64,000 bases of DNA from Paenibacillus segetis (GCF_014639155.1 NZ_BMFT01000001.1:868001-932000); one strand, 5' to 3'. Numbered from the stretch's first letter, positions 1 through 9,361 are shown. Notes: generated from the letters alone by a model not told the origin. Numbers and translations: made by a program.

Positions 1-1
1 G

Positions 2-577
2 TTCGCCATTCATATGGCAGCGTCCTCATTACCTAAGGTATTGGAGACTAATGAAGAACACGCAAAAACCGTACTGGATCAGTTAATCCAAATGTCGAAT
101 TCAGCACAGAGGCAGATGCGCGCCTTGATTGCCCAACTTCGCCCGATGGAGCTTGTTGGCAAGACATTAGCGGAAGCATTAGATCAATGGTTCCCAGATT
201 ATTGCAGACAGAATGGTTTGAAAGGTATGAAGGATATGGATCTTCAGGGAGACATGTCTGAAGCTAAGGAGCATCAATTATTTCTGATAACACAAGAAGC
301 GATGGCTAATATCGTTAAACATGCGGGGGCTAAGCTTGTCAGCTTGTCACTTCGAGAAGGCCCACGTCAAGTTGTTTTAAGTATAAGTGATGACGGACAA
401 GGCTTTAGTAGCTCATATCAAAAACAAGGCTCATATGGATTAACGACGATGAGGGAACGCGCCGAGAAGCTCGGGGGACATGTTGAGATTATTAGTAAGC
501 CAGGTGCAGGAACAACGATTCGTGTGCATATACCGAAGTTTGAGGAAGGTAAAAGGGGAGAAGAAGAGGATGAGTGA
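2..577 (+). CDS. Sensor histidine kinase, LiaS/DegS type (C-terminal part; cut by window edge)
   Basis: The reading frame is open to the left edge, so this is the C-terminal part of a kinase. The first residues (FAIHMAASSL) match the stretch just after the phospho-accepting histidine box of the HisKA_3 family, so the histidine itself lies outside the window. A HATPase_c domain follows, with the N box (QEAMANIVKHA), the G1 box (DDGQGF) and a G2-like GLTTMRERAEKLGG. The protein autophosphorylates at the membrane and passes the phosphate to the response regulator encoded next, whose start codon overlaps this stop by 8 bases. Family level is certain; assignment to LiaS (cell-envelope stress) rather than another NarL-type kinase rests on overall similarity and on the neighbouring htrA. 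Confidence 0.9.
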   Translation, partial: FAIHMAASSLPKVLETNEEHAKTVLDQLIQMSNSAQRQMRALIAQLRPMELVGKTLAEALDQWFPDYCRQNGLKGMKDMDLQGDMSEAKEHQLFLITQEAMANIVKHAGAKLVSLSLREGPRQVVLSISDDGQGFSSSYQKQGSYGLTTMRERAEKLGGHVEIISKPGAGTTIRVHIPKFEEGKRGEEEDE

Positions 578-1229
578 GAAGATCAAGGTCATGATCGTAG
601 ACGACCATGATATGGTACGAATGGGCCTTAAGACATATTTGATGTTAGATCCAGGGTTTGAGGTGATAGCCGAAGCCACTGATGGTAAGGAAGTTGTGGA
701 AGTACTGAACCAAATGGCCCCAGAAGGACTACCTGACATCATTTTAATGGATCTGATGATGCCGATAATGAATGGCGCTGAAGCTACAAAAGAAGTTTTG
801 AACCGTTACCCTGGATTAAAAATAGTTATTCTTACTAGTTTCCTTGAAGATGACCTTGTCGTACAGGCTATCGAGGCGGGTGCTGTTAGTTATGTGCTGA
901 AAACGGTATCTGCTGAGGAGCTTATTTATGCATTGCAAGGGGCAAATAGGGGAATGCCTGTGATGACAGGTGATGTTGCTCAAGCTCTAACGAGAGGACT
1001 TAGACAAAGATCTGTTCAAGACGATGACTCTGGCATGACAGGGCGCGAGAAGGAAGTTCTCCTTTTGATCGCAGAAGGAAAGAGCAACAAAGATATTGCG
1101 GAAGAATTACATATTAGTATCAAAACAGTCAAGACGCATGTCAGCAACCTACTGATGAAGTGTGAGCTTGAGGATCGTACACAACTCGCAATTTATGCTC
1201 ATCGGCAAGGTTGGGTCTCTCGTACGTAA
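570..1229 (+). CDS. NarL/LuxR-family response regulator (LiaR-like)
   Basis: A 219-residue regulator with an N-terminal receiver domain (acidic pocket DD at residues 11-12, phosphoacceptor D61 in LMDLMMP, T/S and K further on) and a C-terminal LuxR helix-turn-helix (GREKEVLLLIAEGKSNKDIA, then IKTVKTHVSNLL). The ATG at 570 is preferred because AAGGGGAG lies 8-10 bases upstream and because the receiver domain starts here; the frame is open further upstream but that part overlaps the kinase gene. It is translationally coupled to the upstream kinase and forms a two-component pair with it. LiaR-type regulators in Bacillales respond to cell-wall antibiotics; that role is inferred from family and context, not from a visible binding site. 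Confidence 0.93.
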   Translation: MSEKIKVMIVDDHDMVRMGLKTYLMLDPGFEVIAEATDGKEVVEVLNQMAPEGLPDIILMDLMMPIMNGAEATKEVLNRYPGLKIVILTSFLEDDLVVQAIEAGAVSYVLKTVSAEELIYALQGANRGMPVMTGDVAQALTRGLRQRSVQDDDSGMTGREKEVLLLIAEGKSNKDIAEELHISIKTVKTHVSNLLMKCELEDRTQLAIYAHRQGWVSRT

Positions 1230-1370
1230 ACTAAACATATATTTTAAAAAGAATAGATAGGCTTTTATCTCCTTTTTAATTGTTTTTAAGGTACGCTTAA
1301 GGTTTATAGTACAGAATAAGAACATATAAACAACACCCCCTGAACAACAGGGGAAGGAGGTATAATCACT

Positions 1371-2972
1371 ATGGATGATAACAAAAACAAACCTGACCCA
1401 ACTTGGGGAATGAATGGAGATAACAATAACAAGCCGCAGGAAACACCCGAGTCTGACTCTTCATACTATTATTCCTACGGACCTTACCAATCCTATGGTA
1501 AAGATCGTGAGGAATCACGTGAAGAATATCCTTCTAACGAGCGTCGTCAACCGGAAGAGGTTGAAGTGACTAGACCACAACCGGTTAAACCGATTCCGTC
1601 ATCCTATGACATTCGTCCTTCTTCAGATGGACTTAGGGGATCGAACGGAGGCGGCGGAACACCGCCAGGAAAAGGAAATGGAAATTGGCAGTATAATAAG
1701 CCACCTAAGAAAATCTCCTTCAAGAGTGTCATCGCTGGAGGATTGGCGGGTATGTTGATTCTACTAGGTGGAATGGTATATGCCGACACTCAGAACTTAT
1801 TTACTGGGAATAAGTCAGCAGCTATACCGGTATCGACTTCAGGAGCAAAGAGCAATGAATCCAACTCAACGGCTTCAACGGCTTCATTTGCTATGACAAA
1901 TCCTGGCGATGTGACGGCCGTGGTGAACAAAGCGGGAGCTGCTGTTGTCAAAATTGAAACACTAGTTAAATCAAGTAAACAAAGTAGAAACAATGCTTAC
2001 AACAGTGATCCGTTCTATCGTTATTTCTTCGGGGATGATTCCTCCGGTAACGGTGATAGCAACCAAAACGGTGGAAGTTCTTCTGGGAACTCCGATCAGT
2101 TAGTTCCTACGGGCATTGGATCCGGTTTTATCTTTGAGAAAGACGGATATATTCTAACGAATGAGCATGTGGTTCACGATGCTGACGTTGTTCAAGTAAC
2201 GTTACAAGATACGGAGAAACCTTATGAAGCTAAGGTGCTTGGTACTAGTTATGAACTTGACTTAGCTGTGCTTAAGATAGAAGGCGATAATTTCCCTTCC
2301 ATCCCAATGGGCGATTCTGATAACACGGTTGTAGGTGAATGGTTGGTGGCTATTGGTAATCCACAAGGATTTGACCATACTGTAACTGCAGGTGTGCTTA
2401 GCGCCAAGGAACGTGGAGGCATTACGATCGCTGGTGAGAATGGAGAAGCCGATCGGCAGTATGAGCATTTGCTCCAAACGGATGCTTCCATTAACCCAGG
2501 TAACTCGGGTGGTCCACTTCTTAACTTGAAAGGTGAAGTTGTCGGTATCAATGTAGCCGTAAGCTCTGACTCTCAAGGTATTGGTTTTGCTATTCCAACC
2601 TCTACAATTTCTGAAGTACTAGATAAACTAAAAAATAATGAAAAAATTCCGAAAGCACCAGCACCTTTCATCGGTGCAACTTTAATGACGATGACAAGTG
2701 AAGTTGCCAAACAAATGGGTACGGATATTCAAGAAGGTTCAGTAGTTTCGAATATTATTTACAAATCGCCTGCTTATAATGCCGATCTTCGTCCTTACGA
2801 TATTATCACAGGGGCAGATGGTAAAAAGTATGCGACAAAAGAAGATTTGATTGCGTATATCCAGAAACAAACGGTTGGCACAGATGTAACTTTTAATGTG
2901 GTACGTGATGGTAAAACGATCGACCTAAAAGTGACCATTGGTGACAAGAACGATTTTTCCAATTTGGAATAA
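1371..2972 (+). CDS. htrA: Membrane-anchored HtrA-like serine protease (S1C family)
   Basis: A 533-residue HtrA/DegP-type protease. An acidic, Asn/Tyr-rich cytoplasmic stretch of about 115 residues precedes one membrane segment (about 117-138). A Ser/Thr-rich linker leads to the trypsin-like domain with the full triad: H266 (TNEHVV), D296 (ELDLAV) and S378 (GNSGGP). One PDZ domain occupies about 430-525. The protein acts outside the membrane on misfolded exported proteins. A strong Shine-Dalgarno (GGGAAGGAGG) sits 9 bases before the ATG. It lies between two two-component systems, which suggests control by envelope stress as for Bacillus htrA under CssRS; no operator could be defined in the 141 bases upstream. 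Confidence 0.96.
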   Translation: MDDNKNKPDPTWGMNGDNNNKPQETPESDSSYYYSYGPYQSYGKDREESREEYPSNERRQPEEVEVTRPQPVKPIPSSYDIRPSSDGLRGSNGGGGTPPGKGNGNWQYNKPPKKISFKSVIAGGLAGMLILLGGMVYADTQNLFTGNKSAAIPVSTSGAKSNESNSTASTASFAMTNPGDVTAVVNKAGAAVVKIETLVKSSKQSRNNAYNSDPFYRYFFGDDSSGNGDSNQNGGSSSGNSDQLVPTGIGSGFIFEKDGYILTNEHVVHDADVVQVTLQDTEKPYEAKVLGTSYELDLAVLKIEGDNFPSIPMGDSDNTVVGEWLVAIGNPQGFDHTVTAGVLSAKERGGITIAGENGEADRQYEHLLQTDASINPGNSGGPLLNLKGEVVGINVAVSSDSQGIGFAIPTSTISEVLDKLKNNEKIPKAPAPFIGATLMTMTSEVAKQMGTDIQEGSVVSNIIYKSPAYNADLRPYDIITGADGKKYATKEDLIAYIQKQTVGTDVTFNVVRDGKTIDLKVTIGDKNDFSNLE

Positions 2973-3001
2973 TGTGATTGTTCGGCCTGTAGTGTAACGA
3001 G

Positions 3002-3040
3002 AGACGGCAGGGCTATATGTCCTTCCGTCTTTTGTTCGTA
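3002..3040 (+). terminator. Terminator after htrA
   Basis: AGACGG and CCGTCT arms pair around a CAGGGC/GTCCTT inner region with a short loop, and TTTT follows. It would end htrA transcription before the next two-component operon. Confidence 0.6.
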
Positions 3041-3129
3041 TATAGTTATTTTTTTGATAAAATAGGGATACTGAAGGTGTAGGCGAGCTGTAGCAACATC
3101 GTCGTCGCCTTATAAAAGGAGAGGTTACG

Positions 3130-3819
3130 ATGAGATTCGAAATATTAGTAATTGATGATGATGAGAAAATCACTTCGATGTTAAGAAGAGGTTTAGCATT
3201 TGAAGGGTATGGTGTACATACAGCGAACAATGGGACGGAAGGACTGTCAAAGGTGTTGTCTGTCGATCCAGATTTGATTATCTTGGATGTGATGATGCCG
3301 ATGATCGACGGTTTTGAAGTGATTCGTAGACTACGTGAAGGCGGCAGTACAACCCCGGTATTGATGCTAACAGCCAAGGACGAAGTAGAGAATCGTGTGA
3401 AAGGGCTGGATTTGGGAGCTGACGATTATTTGGTCAAGCCTTTTGCGCTTGAGGAATTGTTAGCAAGGGTACGCGCATTATTACGACGCAAAGAATCCGT
3501 AGGGGAAGCAGAGGGGCATAGGCTTACTTTTGAAGATATTGTACTTGATCTTGATTCTCGTGAAGTTGTAAGAGCAGGACAACGTCTAGAGCTTACGGCA
3601 AAGGAATTTGATTTACTATATCTTTTTATGCAGAATCCTAAGCGACTACTAACTAGAGATTTATTGATGGACAAAATTTGGGGTTATGATTATAGTGGTG
3701 AGTCCAATGTGCTTGAAGTATATATTGCTATGCTGAGACAAAAAACGGAGGAGTATGGCGGCAAACGTATCATACAGACGATTCGTGGCGCCGGTTACAT
3801 TCTGAGAGGAGACTCTTAA
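3130..3819 (+). CDS. OmpR/PhoB-family response regulator
   Basis: A 229-residue regulator: receiver domain with D9-D11 pocket, phosphoacceptor D53 (ILDVMMP) and K near 103 (VKPF), followed by an OmpR-type winged helix (about 130-227, with LTAKEFDLLYLF and the recognition region near YDYSGESNVLEVYIAMLRQK). The ATG is preceded by AAAGGAGAGG. It sits one base before the kinase gene below and forms its cognate pair. Its sequence is closest in feel to MprA/RegX-type regulators; in mycobacteria MprAB is linked with an HtrA protease, so a role in controlling the htrA just upstream is a reasonable but unproven inference. Confidence 0.94.
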   Translation: MRFEILVIDDDEKITSMLRRGLAFEGYGVHTANNGTEGLSKVLSVDPDLIILDVMMPMIDGFEVIRRLREGGSTTPVLMLTAKDEVENRVKGLDLGADDYLVKPFALEELLARVRALLRRKESVGEAEGHRLTFEDIVLDLDSREVVRAGQRLELTAKEFDLLYLFMQNPKRLLTRDLLMDKIWGYDYSGESNVLEVYIAMLRQKTEEYGGKRIIQTIRGAGYILRGDS

Positions 3820-3820
3820 G

Positions 3821-5284
3821 ATGTCAATTAGACTGCGGCTAACCGCTTGGTATACTAGCATATTGGTCGTCATGCTAATTCTGTTTGGAGCTTCGATATA
3901 TTGGCTTGTTTACTATAACACTTTTCAAGAAGTGAAGAATCGAGTCGAAGAACAGGGAGCTCTGATTGCTAGTGAAAACGCGGTGGGTTTATCCCAGGGA
4001 TTAGATTTGAAGATGGAGCGGAGTCGAAGGATCCGATTAGAAGATGCTCGTATATTTTGGCAACTCAATAATTATGTGAAAGGCTCCATAGAGACCTCTC
4101 AAGGAATGGTTGACCGAGATATGGTATTCCCGGTTCCTAATATTGAAGAATTAAGTACGAAAGGTAACTTTCAAAATGTGACCATTAACGGTAATTCTTA
4201 TATGTTGTATGAACGTGCCATTTATCTAGAAAATAAGAATGCTATTGTAGGATTGCTGCAGCTTGCAGCCGATACCAATGCAGAATATCGATTAATGGGT
4301 CAAATGAAGATTGTATTAATCTGGGGTTCGATTATTTCGATTGTGATTGCGAGTACCTTAGGATTGTTCCTTGCACGAAAATCAATGGCACCAATCGGCA
4401 AAGTGATCGAAGCCGCTAATGGGATTCAGACAGGAAATGACCTCAGCGTGCGTATTGATTATTCGGGTCCAAACGATGAGATAGGCCAACTCATTGGTAC
4501 GGTTAACAACATGCTGGAGCGTACAGAGGGGTTCTATAAAGAACTGGATGATGCTTATGCGACTCAGCGACGCTTTGTCTCGGATGCTTCACATGAACTA
4601 CGGACTCCGCTTACTACGATCCGCGGAAATGTCGATCTTTTGAAAAAAATGTGGACGCAGGAGAAAGAAGGAAAGGTCGCTTTAGATGAAGAGGATTTAC
4701 GAAATATTTCGCTGGAGGCCATGAGTGATATTGCAGATGAATCTGAACGGATGAGCCGACTGGTGAACGACATGTTATCGTTAGCGCGAGCTGATGCTGG
4801 ACATACGTTAATTAAGGATGTTCTCCCTCTCCCACCGCTAGTGGAGGAAGTTGTAAGACGCGCTCAATTTCTACCTCGTAAGGTATTATGGCTTCAAGGA
4901 GATTTGAGTGTAATTGAAAATGCATATGTGATGGGGAATAAAGATTACTTACAGCAAATGCTGTTCATATTCATTGAGAATGCGTTCAAATATACACCTG
5001 AAGGTAGTGTTACACTGGACGCTGTAGCAGCGGATAATCAGATCGGCATTAGGATCGCTGATACTGGCATTGGCATGGATCGTGAAGAAATTCCACATAT
5101 ATTTGAACGATTCTATCGCGCAGATCCTTCACGTGGAATCATTCAGGGAACAGGTCTTGGGCTATCGATTGCAAAATGGATTATCGATGAACATGGTGGT
5201 TCGGTTGAGGTAGTTACGAAGCGCGGTGAGGGCACAACGTTTGTAATTTGGCTTCCTGCTATCTTTGACGCTCTGGAGGAATAA
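3821..5284 (+). CDS. Two-component sensor histidine kinase (HAMP-HisKA-HATPase)
   Basis: A 487-residue classical kinase. Two membrane segments (about 8-30 and 163-185) enclose an extracellular sensor region of about 130 residues. A HAMP domain follows (about 187-240), then HisKA with H257 in SDASHELRTPLT, then HATPase_c with the N box (FIENAFKYTPEG), G1 (ADTGIGM), F (FERFYR) and G2 (GTGLGLSI). The start codon is one base after the stop of the response regulator, so the two are co-translated. The ligand is not predictable from the sequence; the position beside htrA suggests a cell-surface or protein-folding signal. Confidence 0.95.
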   Translation: MSIRLRLTAWYTSILVVMLILFGASIYWLVYYNTFQEVKNRVEEQGALIASENAVGLSQGLDLKMERSRRIRLEDARIFWQLNNYVKGSIETSQGMVDRDMVFPVPNIEELSTKGNFQNVTINGNSYMLYERAIYLENKNAIVGLLQLAADTNAEYRLMGQMKIVLIWGSIISIVIASTLGLFLARKSMAPIGKVIEAANGIQTGNDLSVRIDYSGPNDEIGQLIGTVNNMLERTEGFYKELDDAYATQRRFVSDASHELRTPLTTIRGNVDLLKKMWTQEKEGKVALDEEDLRNISLEAMSDIADESERMSRLVNDMLSLARADAGHTLIKDVLPLPPLVEEVVRRAQFLPRKVLWLQGDLSVIENAYVMGNKDYLQQMLFIFIENAFKYTPEGSVTLDAVAADNQIGIRIADTGIGMDREEIPHIFERFYRADPSRGIIQGTGLGLSIAKWIIDEHGGSVEVVTKRGEGTTFVIWLPAIFDALEE

Positions 5285-5355
5285 GTTATAATAGACTTGT
5301 TTCCTACCGTAAGTAGATTTAGTTATGGAGACAGGAAAGTGGGGGATCAGTAACG

Positions 5356-6318
5356 ATGGAAGTCATTAAAATATCGCCGCGAGGTTATTGTTATGGCGTT
5401 GTCGATGCGATGGTACTTGCTAGACAGGCCGCCAAGAATCTTGATTTGCCCAGGCCGATTTATATATTGGGCATGATCGTTCATAACAGTCATGTTACCA
5501 CCTCATTCGAGGATGAGGGAATTATTACACTAGATGGTCCAAATCGTCTAGAAATCTTGAACCAGGTGGATAGCGGTACAATTATCTTCACAGCTCATGG
5601 TGTATCGCCAGAGGTGCGCAAAATCGCCCGGGAGAAGGGACTAACGACTGTTGATGCAACATGTCCAGATGTGACGAAGACGCATGTACTCATTAAGGAG
5701 AAAGTAGCCGAAGGTTATGATGTAATCTATATCGGTAAACGTGGTCATCCGGAACCTGAGGGAGCTATTGGCGTTGCTCCAGATCGTGTTCATTTAATTG
5801 AGAAAGAAGAAGAAATCGAGCAGCTGAGTATCGATTCAGATAAAATTATTATTACAAATCAGACTACGATGAGTCAGTGGGACATCAAACATATTATGAA
5901 GGAGTTGCTACAGAAATTCCCTGGTGCTGAAATACACAATGAGATTTGTTTAGCTACACAAGTCCGTCAGGAAGCTGTAGCGGAACAAGCAGGCCAAGCA
6001 GATTTAGTGATTGTAGTGGGTGATCCTCGCAGCAATAATTCTAACCGTCTAGCTCAAGTGTCAGAGGAGATTTCAGGAGTGACTGCTTATCGGATTGCAG
6101 ATGTGACTGAATTGAATCGCGAATGGTTGATGGGAATAAATAAAGTTGCTGTAACTTCCGGCGCGTCTACACCTACGCCTATTACCCGAGAGGTCATTGC
6201 CTATTTAGAGCAATTTGATCCTAACAATGAGGACACATGGGAGATCGTGCGTACGGTTAATATGCAGAAGCTATTACCACCCGTCAAGGCAGCGGCGAAG
6301 AACAAATCAGCGGAATAA
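5356..6318 (+). CDS. ispH: 4-hydroxy-3-methylbut-2-enyl diphosphate reductase (IspH/LytB)
   Basis: The last enzyme of the MEP pathway, reducing HMBPP to isopentenyl and dimethylallyl diphosphate with a [4Fe-4S] cluster. The three cluster cysteines are visible: C12 (PRGYCYGV), C103 (DATCPDV) and C198 (NEICLATQ); HGVSP and the SNNSNRL substrate motif are also present. At 320 residues it has normal length. The first motif reads GYCYGV where many homologues have GFCAGV, a conservative variant seen in Bacillales. A GTGGGGGA ribosome site lies 9 bases before the ATG. It is separate from the two-component genes by 71 bases and ends at a strong terminator. Confidence 0.96.
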   Translation: MEVIKISPRGYCYGVVDAMVLARQAAKNLDLPRPIYILGMIVHNSHVTTSFEDEGIITLDGPNRLEILNQVDSGTIIFTAHGVSPEVRKIAREKGLTTVDATCPDVTKTHVLIKEKVAEGYDVIYIGKRGHPEPEGAIGVAPDRVHLIEKEEEIEQLSIDSDKIIITNQTTMSQWDIKHIMKELLQKFPGAEIHNEICLATQVRQEAVAEQAGQADLVIVVGDPRSNNSNRLAQVSEEISGVTAYRIADVTELNREWLMGINKVAVTSGASTPTPITREVIAYLEQFDPNNEDTWEIVRTVNMQKLLPPVKAAAKNKSAE

Positions 6319-6341
6319 TACTGCCTCAGTATAATGAAATT

Positions 6342-6386
6342 TACGGCGTTATGTTGGCATTTCAAACATAACGCCGTATTTTTTTA
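6342..6386 (+). terminator. Rho-independent terminator after ispH
   Basis: Perfect 14-bp stem starting TACGGCGTTATGTT, a short loop, the complementary arm and a run of seven T. Confidence 0.93.
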
Positions 6387-6431
6387 TTATGGGTAATTCC
6401 CGAAGTAGTAGAAGCGAAAGTAATAAAGGGC

Positions 6432-6460
6432 TTGACGGTTAAGGTCATTTTCGGTATTAT
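6432..6460 (+). promoter_or_regulatory. SigA-type promoter for aroF
   Basis: TTGACG (6432-6437), a 17-base spacer and TATTAT (6455-6460) lie about 110 bases before the aroF start. The leader between them shows no T-box or other riboswitch hallmark. Confidence 0.7.
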
Positions 6461-6571
6461 TGCTTTAGTAATTAAAAGCGTAGAAGCGAACAAGCGTTCA
6501 AGCATCAAAATAAAAAAGAATGAAGTGAACTTATTAGGCACTTGCCCGTTAATTATGAAAGGATGATTGAG

Positions 6572-7615
6572 ATGATCGTTATAACTTCTAATCAAACACC
6601 TGAGAGTCGAATTCAGGAAATTATTGCAGTGATTGAAAAGGAAGGACTTCAAACGCACGTATCGCGTGGGAGTGATCGTACTGTGATTGGATTAATTGGT
6701 GCGATCGAGCCGAAGCTTGCTGAACATTTGCGTCAGATGAAAGATGTAGAGAGCGTGGTTAAGATATCCAAGTCTTACAAACTGGCAAGCCGTGATTTCC
6801 ACCCAGAGGACACCGTAATCAAGATTGGTAATGTTTCTATTGGTGGAGGGGAACTTGTAGTAATGGGTGGTCCATGTGCTGTAGAATCTCCAGAACAGAT
6901 TGATGAAATTGCCGCCTTAGTTAAGGCTGCTGGTGGGCAAGTACTTCGGGGAGGGGCATTCAAGCCACGTACAGGTCCTTACAGCTTCCAAGGAGTTGGT
7001 GTTGAAGGTCTCATCATGATGGCTGAAGCAGGCAAGAAACATGATTTGCTAACGATTACTGAGGTCATGACACCGGAGTATGTTGATGTTTGTGCTGAAT
7101 ATGCTGATATTTTGCAGATTGGAACACGTAATATGCAGAATTTCGATTTATTGCGCAAGCTTGGAACATGTGGTAAGCCGGTCTTACTGAAACGGGGATT
7201 CAGCGCAACCTACGACGAGTTATTAAATGCGGCAGAATATATTTTAGCTGGTGGTAACCCGAATGTTATGCTGTGTGAACGTGGAATTCGTACATTCGAG
7301 ACATATACCCGTAACACATTAGATCTTTCCGCAATTCCTGTGCTTCAAAGCCTCAGTCATTTGCCAGTCATTTCTGACCCAAGTCATGGTACAGGAAGAC
7401 GTGAGTTGGTCGAGCCGATGACTAAAGCATCTGTAGCAGCTGGTGCAGATGGACTTATCATTGAAATGCACACAGATCCTGACAATTCTATGACAGGAGA
7501 CGGGGTTCAGTCCTTGTTCCCGGATCAATTTGCTTCGCTACTTCGCGACTTGGAGAAGCTTGCACCATTGGTTGGCAAACGTTTTGATACGCCGAAAGCT
7601 GCTAGCACGCTATAA
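6572..7615 (+). CDS. aroF: 3-deoxy-7-phosphoheptulonate synthase (DAHP synthase, AroA-beta type)
   Basis: First enzyme of the shikimate pathway, condensing phosphoenolpyruvate and erythrose 4-phosphate. The first 70 residues or so form a ferredoxin-like regulatory domain as in the Thermotoga maritima enzyme, not the chorismate-mutase domain fused in Bacillus subtilis AroA. The barrel follows with GGPCAVES, GGAFKPRTGPYSFQG, the KRG motif and SDPSHGTG. The ATG at 6572 is chosen because GAAAGGA lies 9 bases upstream; an in-frame ATG at 6563 overlaps that site. The N-terminal domain in relatives mediates feedback by Phe/Tyr, so allosteric control is likely. Monocistronic, bounded by its own promoter and terminator. 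Confidence 0.96.
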   Translation: MIVITSNQTPESRIQEIIAVIEKEGLQTHVSRGSDRTVIGLIGAIEPKLAEHLRQMKDVESVVKISKSYKLASRDFHPEDTVIKIGNVSIGGGELVVMGGPCAVESPEQIDEIAALVKAAGGQVLRGGAFKPRTGPYSFQGVGVEGLIMMAEAGKKHDLLTITEVMTPEYVDVCAEYADILQIGTRNMQNFDLLRKLGTCGKPVLLKRGFSATYDELLNAAEYILAGGNPNVMLCERGIRTFETYTRNTLDLSAIPVLQSLSHLPVISDPSHGTGRRELVEPMTKASVAAGADGLIIEMHTDPDNSMTGDGVQSLFPDQFASLLRDLEKLAPLVGKRFDTPKAASTL

Positions 7616-7655
7616 TACAAGAGGTATTATTAGAGTCTATATAATATTAAATAGA

Positions 7656-7709
7656 TAAGCTGTTTTAGAAGTAGTTTAACCTACTTTTGAGACGGCTTAT
7701 TTTTATGTA
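7656..7709 (+). terminator. Terminator after aroF
   Basis: A 19-bp stem with several G-U pairs (TAAGCTGTTTTAGAAGTAG against CTACTTTTGAGACGGCTTA), a 6-base loop and a following T run. Confidence 0.9.
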
Positions 7710-7761
7710 TAAGCGCAGTTATGAGGCCTTTTATACTATTTGTAGAGAAGTTTGTACTCAA

Positions 7762-7778
7762 TGTTATAATACCTTACA
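7762..7778 (+). promoter_or_regulatory. GlnR/TnrA-type operator upstream of glnA
   Basis: TGTTA-N7-TTACA fits the TGTNAN7TNACA consensus of GlnR and TnrA exactly. It ends 28 bases before the -35 box of the glnA promoter, so it could serve GlnR repression or activation. A second imperfect dyad (TGACA-N7-TGACG, 7796-7812) overlaps the -35 box. Confidence 0.8.
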
Positions 7779-7806
7779 TAGGGCATAAAAATACCTGACA
7801 TGAGTA

Positions 7807-7835
7807 TTGACGGTAGAAATTTCTGGTTTTATAAT
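7807..7835 (+). promoter_or_regulatory. SigA promoter of glnA
   Basis: TTGACG (7807-7812), 17-base spacer, perfect TATAAT (7830-7835). Between it and the start codon lies a GAACGTTAA / TTAATGTTC dyad (about 7861-7890) that could fold in the leader or bind a regulator. Confidence 0.88.
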
Positions 7836-7911
7836 GACGACATAATTGAAGAAAAGGATGAACGTTAACTCTTAATTTTGAATTAATGTTCGTGATTGGG
7901 GAGGAATTTCA

Positions 7912-9336
7912 ATGTCAGCAGAATTGGTTTTGAAGACAATTAAAGAAAAACAAATCGAATGGGTGGATTTCCGTTTTGCCGATTTGTCAGGACGGGCGCA
8001 TCACATCACCTTACCGGCAAAAGAAGTAGATGAAGACACTTTTATTAACGGTGTTGCATTTGACGGATCATCAATTCCTGGATTCCGTGGAATTGAAGAG
8101 TCCGATATGGTCATGATGCCAGATCACGGCTCAATATATGTGGACCCATTCATGGCGCACCCAACGTTGAACGTATTTTGTGATATCTTCACACCGGATG
8201 GTGAACGTTACGAAAGAGACCCGCGTAGTATTGCGGTTCGTGCTGAAGAGTACTTGAAGGAAAGTGGCGTCGGAACAGCAGCGTTCTTTGCTCCAGAATC
8301 GGAATTCTTTATTTTTGACGATGTACGTCATGAGAGTGGAATGAATAAATCTTATTATTCCGTTGACTCTGAAGAAGCTTCGTGGAATACAGGACGTAGT
8401 GAAGAGGGCGGAAACTTGGGCTTTAAAATCCCAGTTAAGGGTGGATATGTTCCAGTAGCGCCGATGGATAAGCAACAAGATATCCGTAGTGAAATGTGCC
8501 GATTGTTAGAAGAAGTGGGTATCCGTGTAGAACGCCATCACCATGAAGTTGCTACTGCGGGTCAAGCGGAAATTAATTTCCGTTTCGATACATTGACTAA
8601 AACTGCTGATAATTTAATGATTTATAAATATATCGTGCACAATACGGCTGTTCAATTTGGTAAAACAGCAACTTTCATGCCAAAGCCGTTATTTGGCGAC
8701 AATGGTAGTGGAATGCACGTTCACCAATCGATCTTTGATGGTGATACGCCGTTATTCTATGAAAAAGGTGCTTACGCGAATTTGAGCGAAACTGCGCTGC
8801 ACTATATTGGGGGTATTCTATATCATGCTCCTGCGTTGATTGCGTTCACTAATCCCAGCACGAACTCGTTTAAACGGTTAGTTCCTGGTTACGAAGCGCC
8901 GGTTAATCTGGTATATTCCAAAGGAAATCGTTCCGCAGCGGTACGTATCCCAGTTGCTGCTGTGACACCGAAGGGTTGCCGGATTGAGTTCCGCACACCG
9001 GATTCAACGGCTAATCCATACCTTGCATTCTCTGCAATGCTAATGGCTGGGTTAGACGGAATCAAACGCAAGATTGATCCAACGAAAGAAGGATACGGAC
9101 CGTTTGATAAAAATATTTATGAGCTCTCCGATGAAGAAAAAGGAGAGATTCGTAGTGTACCTGGATCGCTGGATGAAGCTTTAAATGCACTTCAGTCTGA
9201 TTATGAATTTTTGACTGAAGGTGGCGTATTTACGAAAGAGTTCATCGATAACTTCGTTGATCTCAAACGGGCAGAAGCTAGATCGGTAGCCATTCGCGTT
9301 CATCCACACGAATTTGGTCTTTACTACGATTTGTAG
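7912..9336 (+). CDS. glnA: Glutamine synthetase, GSI-beta type
   Basis: ATP-dependent synthesis of glutamine from glutamate and ammonia; type I dodecamer. Hallmarks: FDGSSIPGF, the metal-binding FAPESEFFIF, HHHEVATAGQ, KPLFGDNGSGMHVHQS, NRSAAVRIP and the C-terminal catalytic loop near EFRTPDSTANPY. At 474 residues it is longer than the 444-residue GSI-alpha enzyme of Bacillus glnRA and aligns with the proteobacterial GSI-beta enzyme, including the extra middle segment and the tyrosine of the adenylylation loop (KNIYELSDEE). No glnR precedes it, but a GlnR/TnrA box does. Paenibacillus species are known to carry a second, solitary glnA beside glnRA; this is probably that gene. Confidence 0.96.
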   Translation: MSAELVLKTIKEKQIEWVDFRFADLSGRAHHITLPAKEVDEDTFINGVAFDGSSIPGFRGIEESDMVMMPDHGSIYVDPFMAHPTLNVFCDIFTPDGERYERDPRSIAVRAEEYLKESGVGTAAFFAPESEFFIFDDVRHESGMNKSYYSVDSEEASWNTGRSEEGGNLGFKIPVKGGYVPVAPMDKQQDIRSEMCRLLEEVGIRVERHHHEVATAGQAEINFRFDTLTKTADNLMIYKYIVHNTAVQFGKTATFMPKPLFGDNGSGMHVHQSIFDGDTPLFYEKGAYANLSETALHYIGGILYHAPALIAFTNPSTNSFKRLVPGYEAPVNLVYSKGNRSAAVRIPVAAVTPKGCRIEFRTPDSTANPYLAFSAMLMAGLDGIKRKIDPTKEGYGPFDKNIYELSDEEKGEIRSVPGSLDEALNALQSDYEFLTEGGVFTKEFIDNFVDLKRAEARSVAIRVHPHEFGLYYDL

Positions 9337-9361
9337 GATTACTAAGAAAGATAATATTTGT

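Noticed and set aside
2262..2576. Long minus-strand frames within htrA
   Set aside because: Shadows of the protease gene, whose motifs and start are unambiguous.
6387..6571. T-box or aromatic amino-acid riboswitch before aroF
   Set aside because: None of the conserved T-box sequence (AGGGTGG with a following pairing) is present; only a plain promoter was found.
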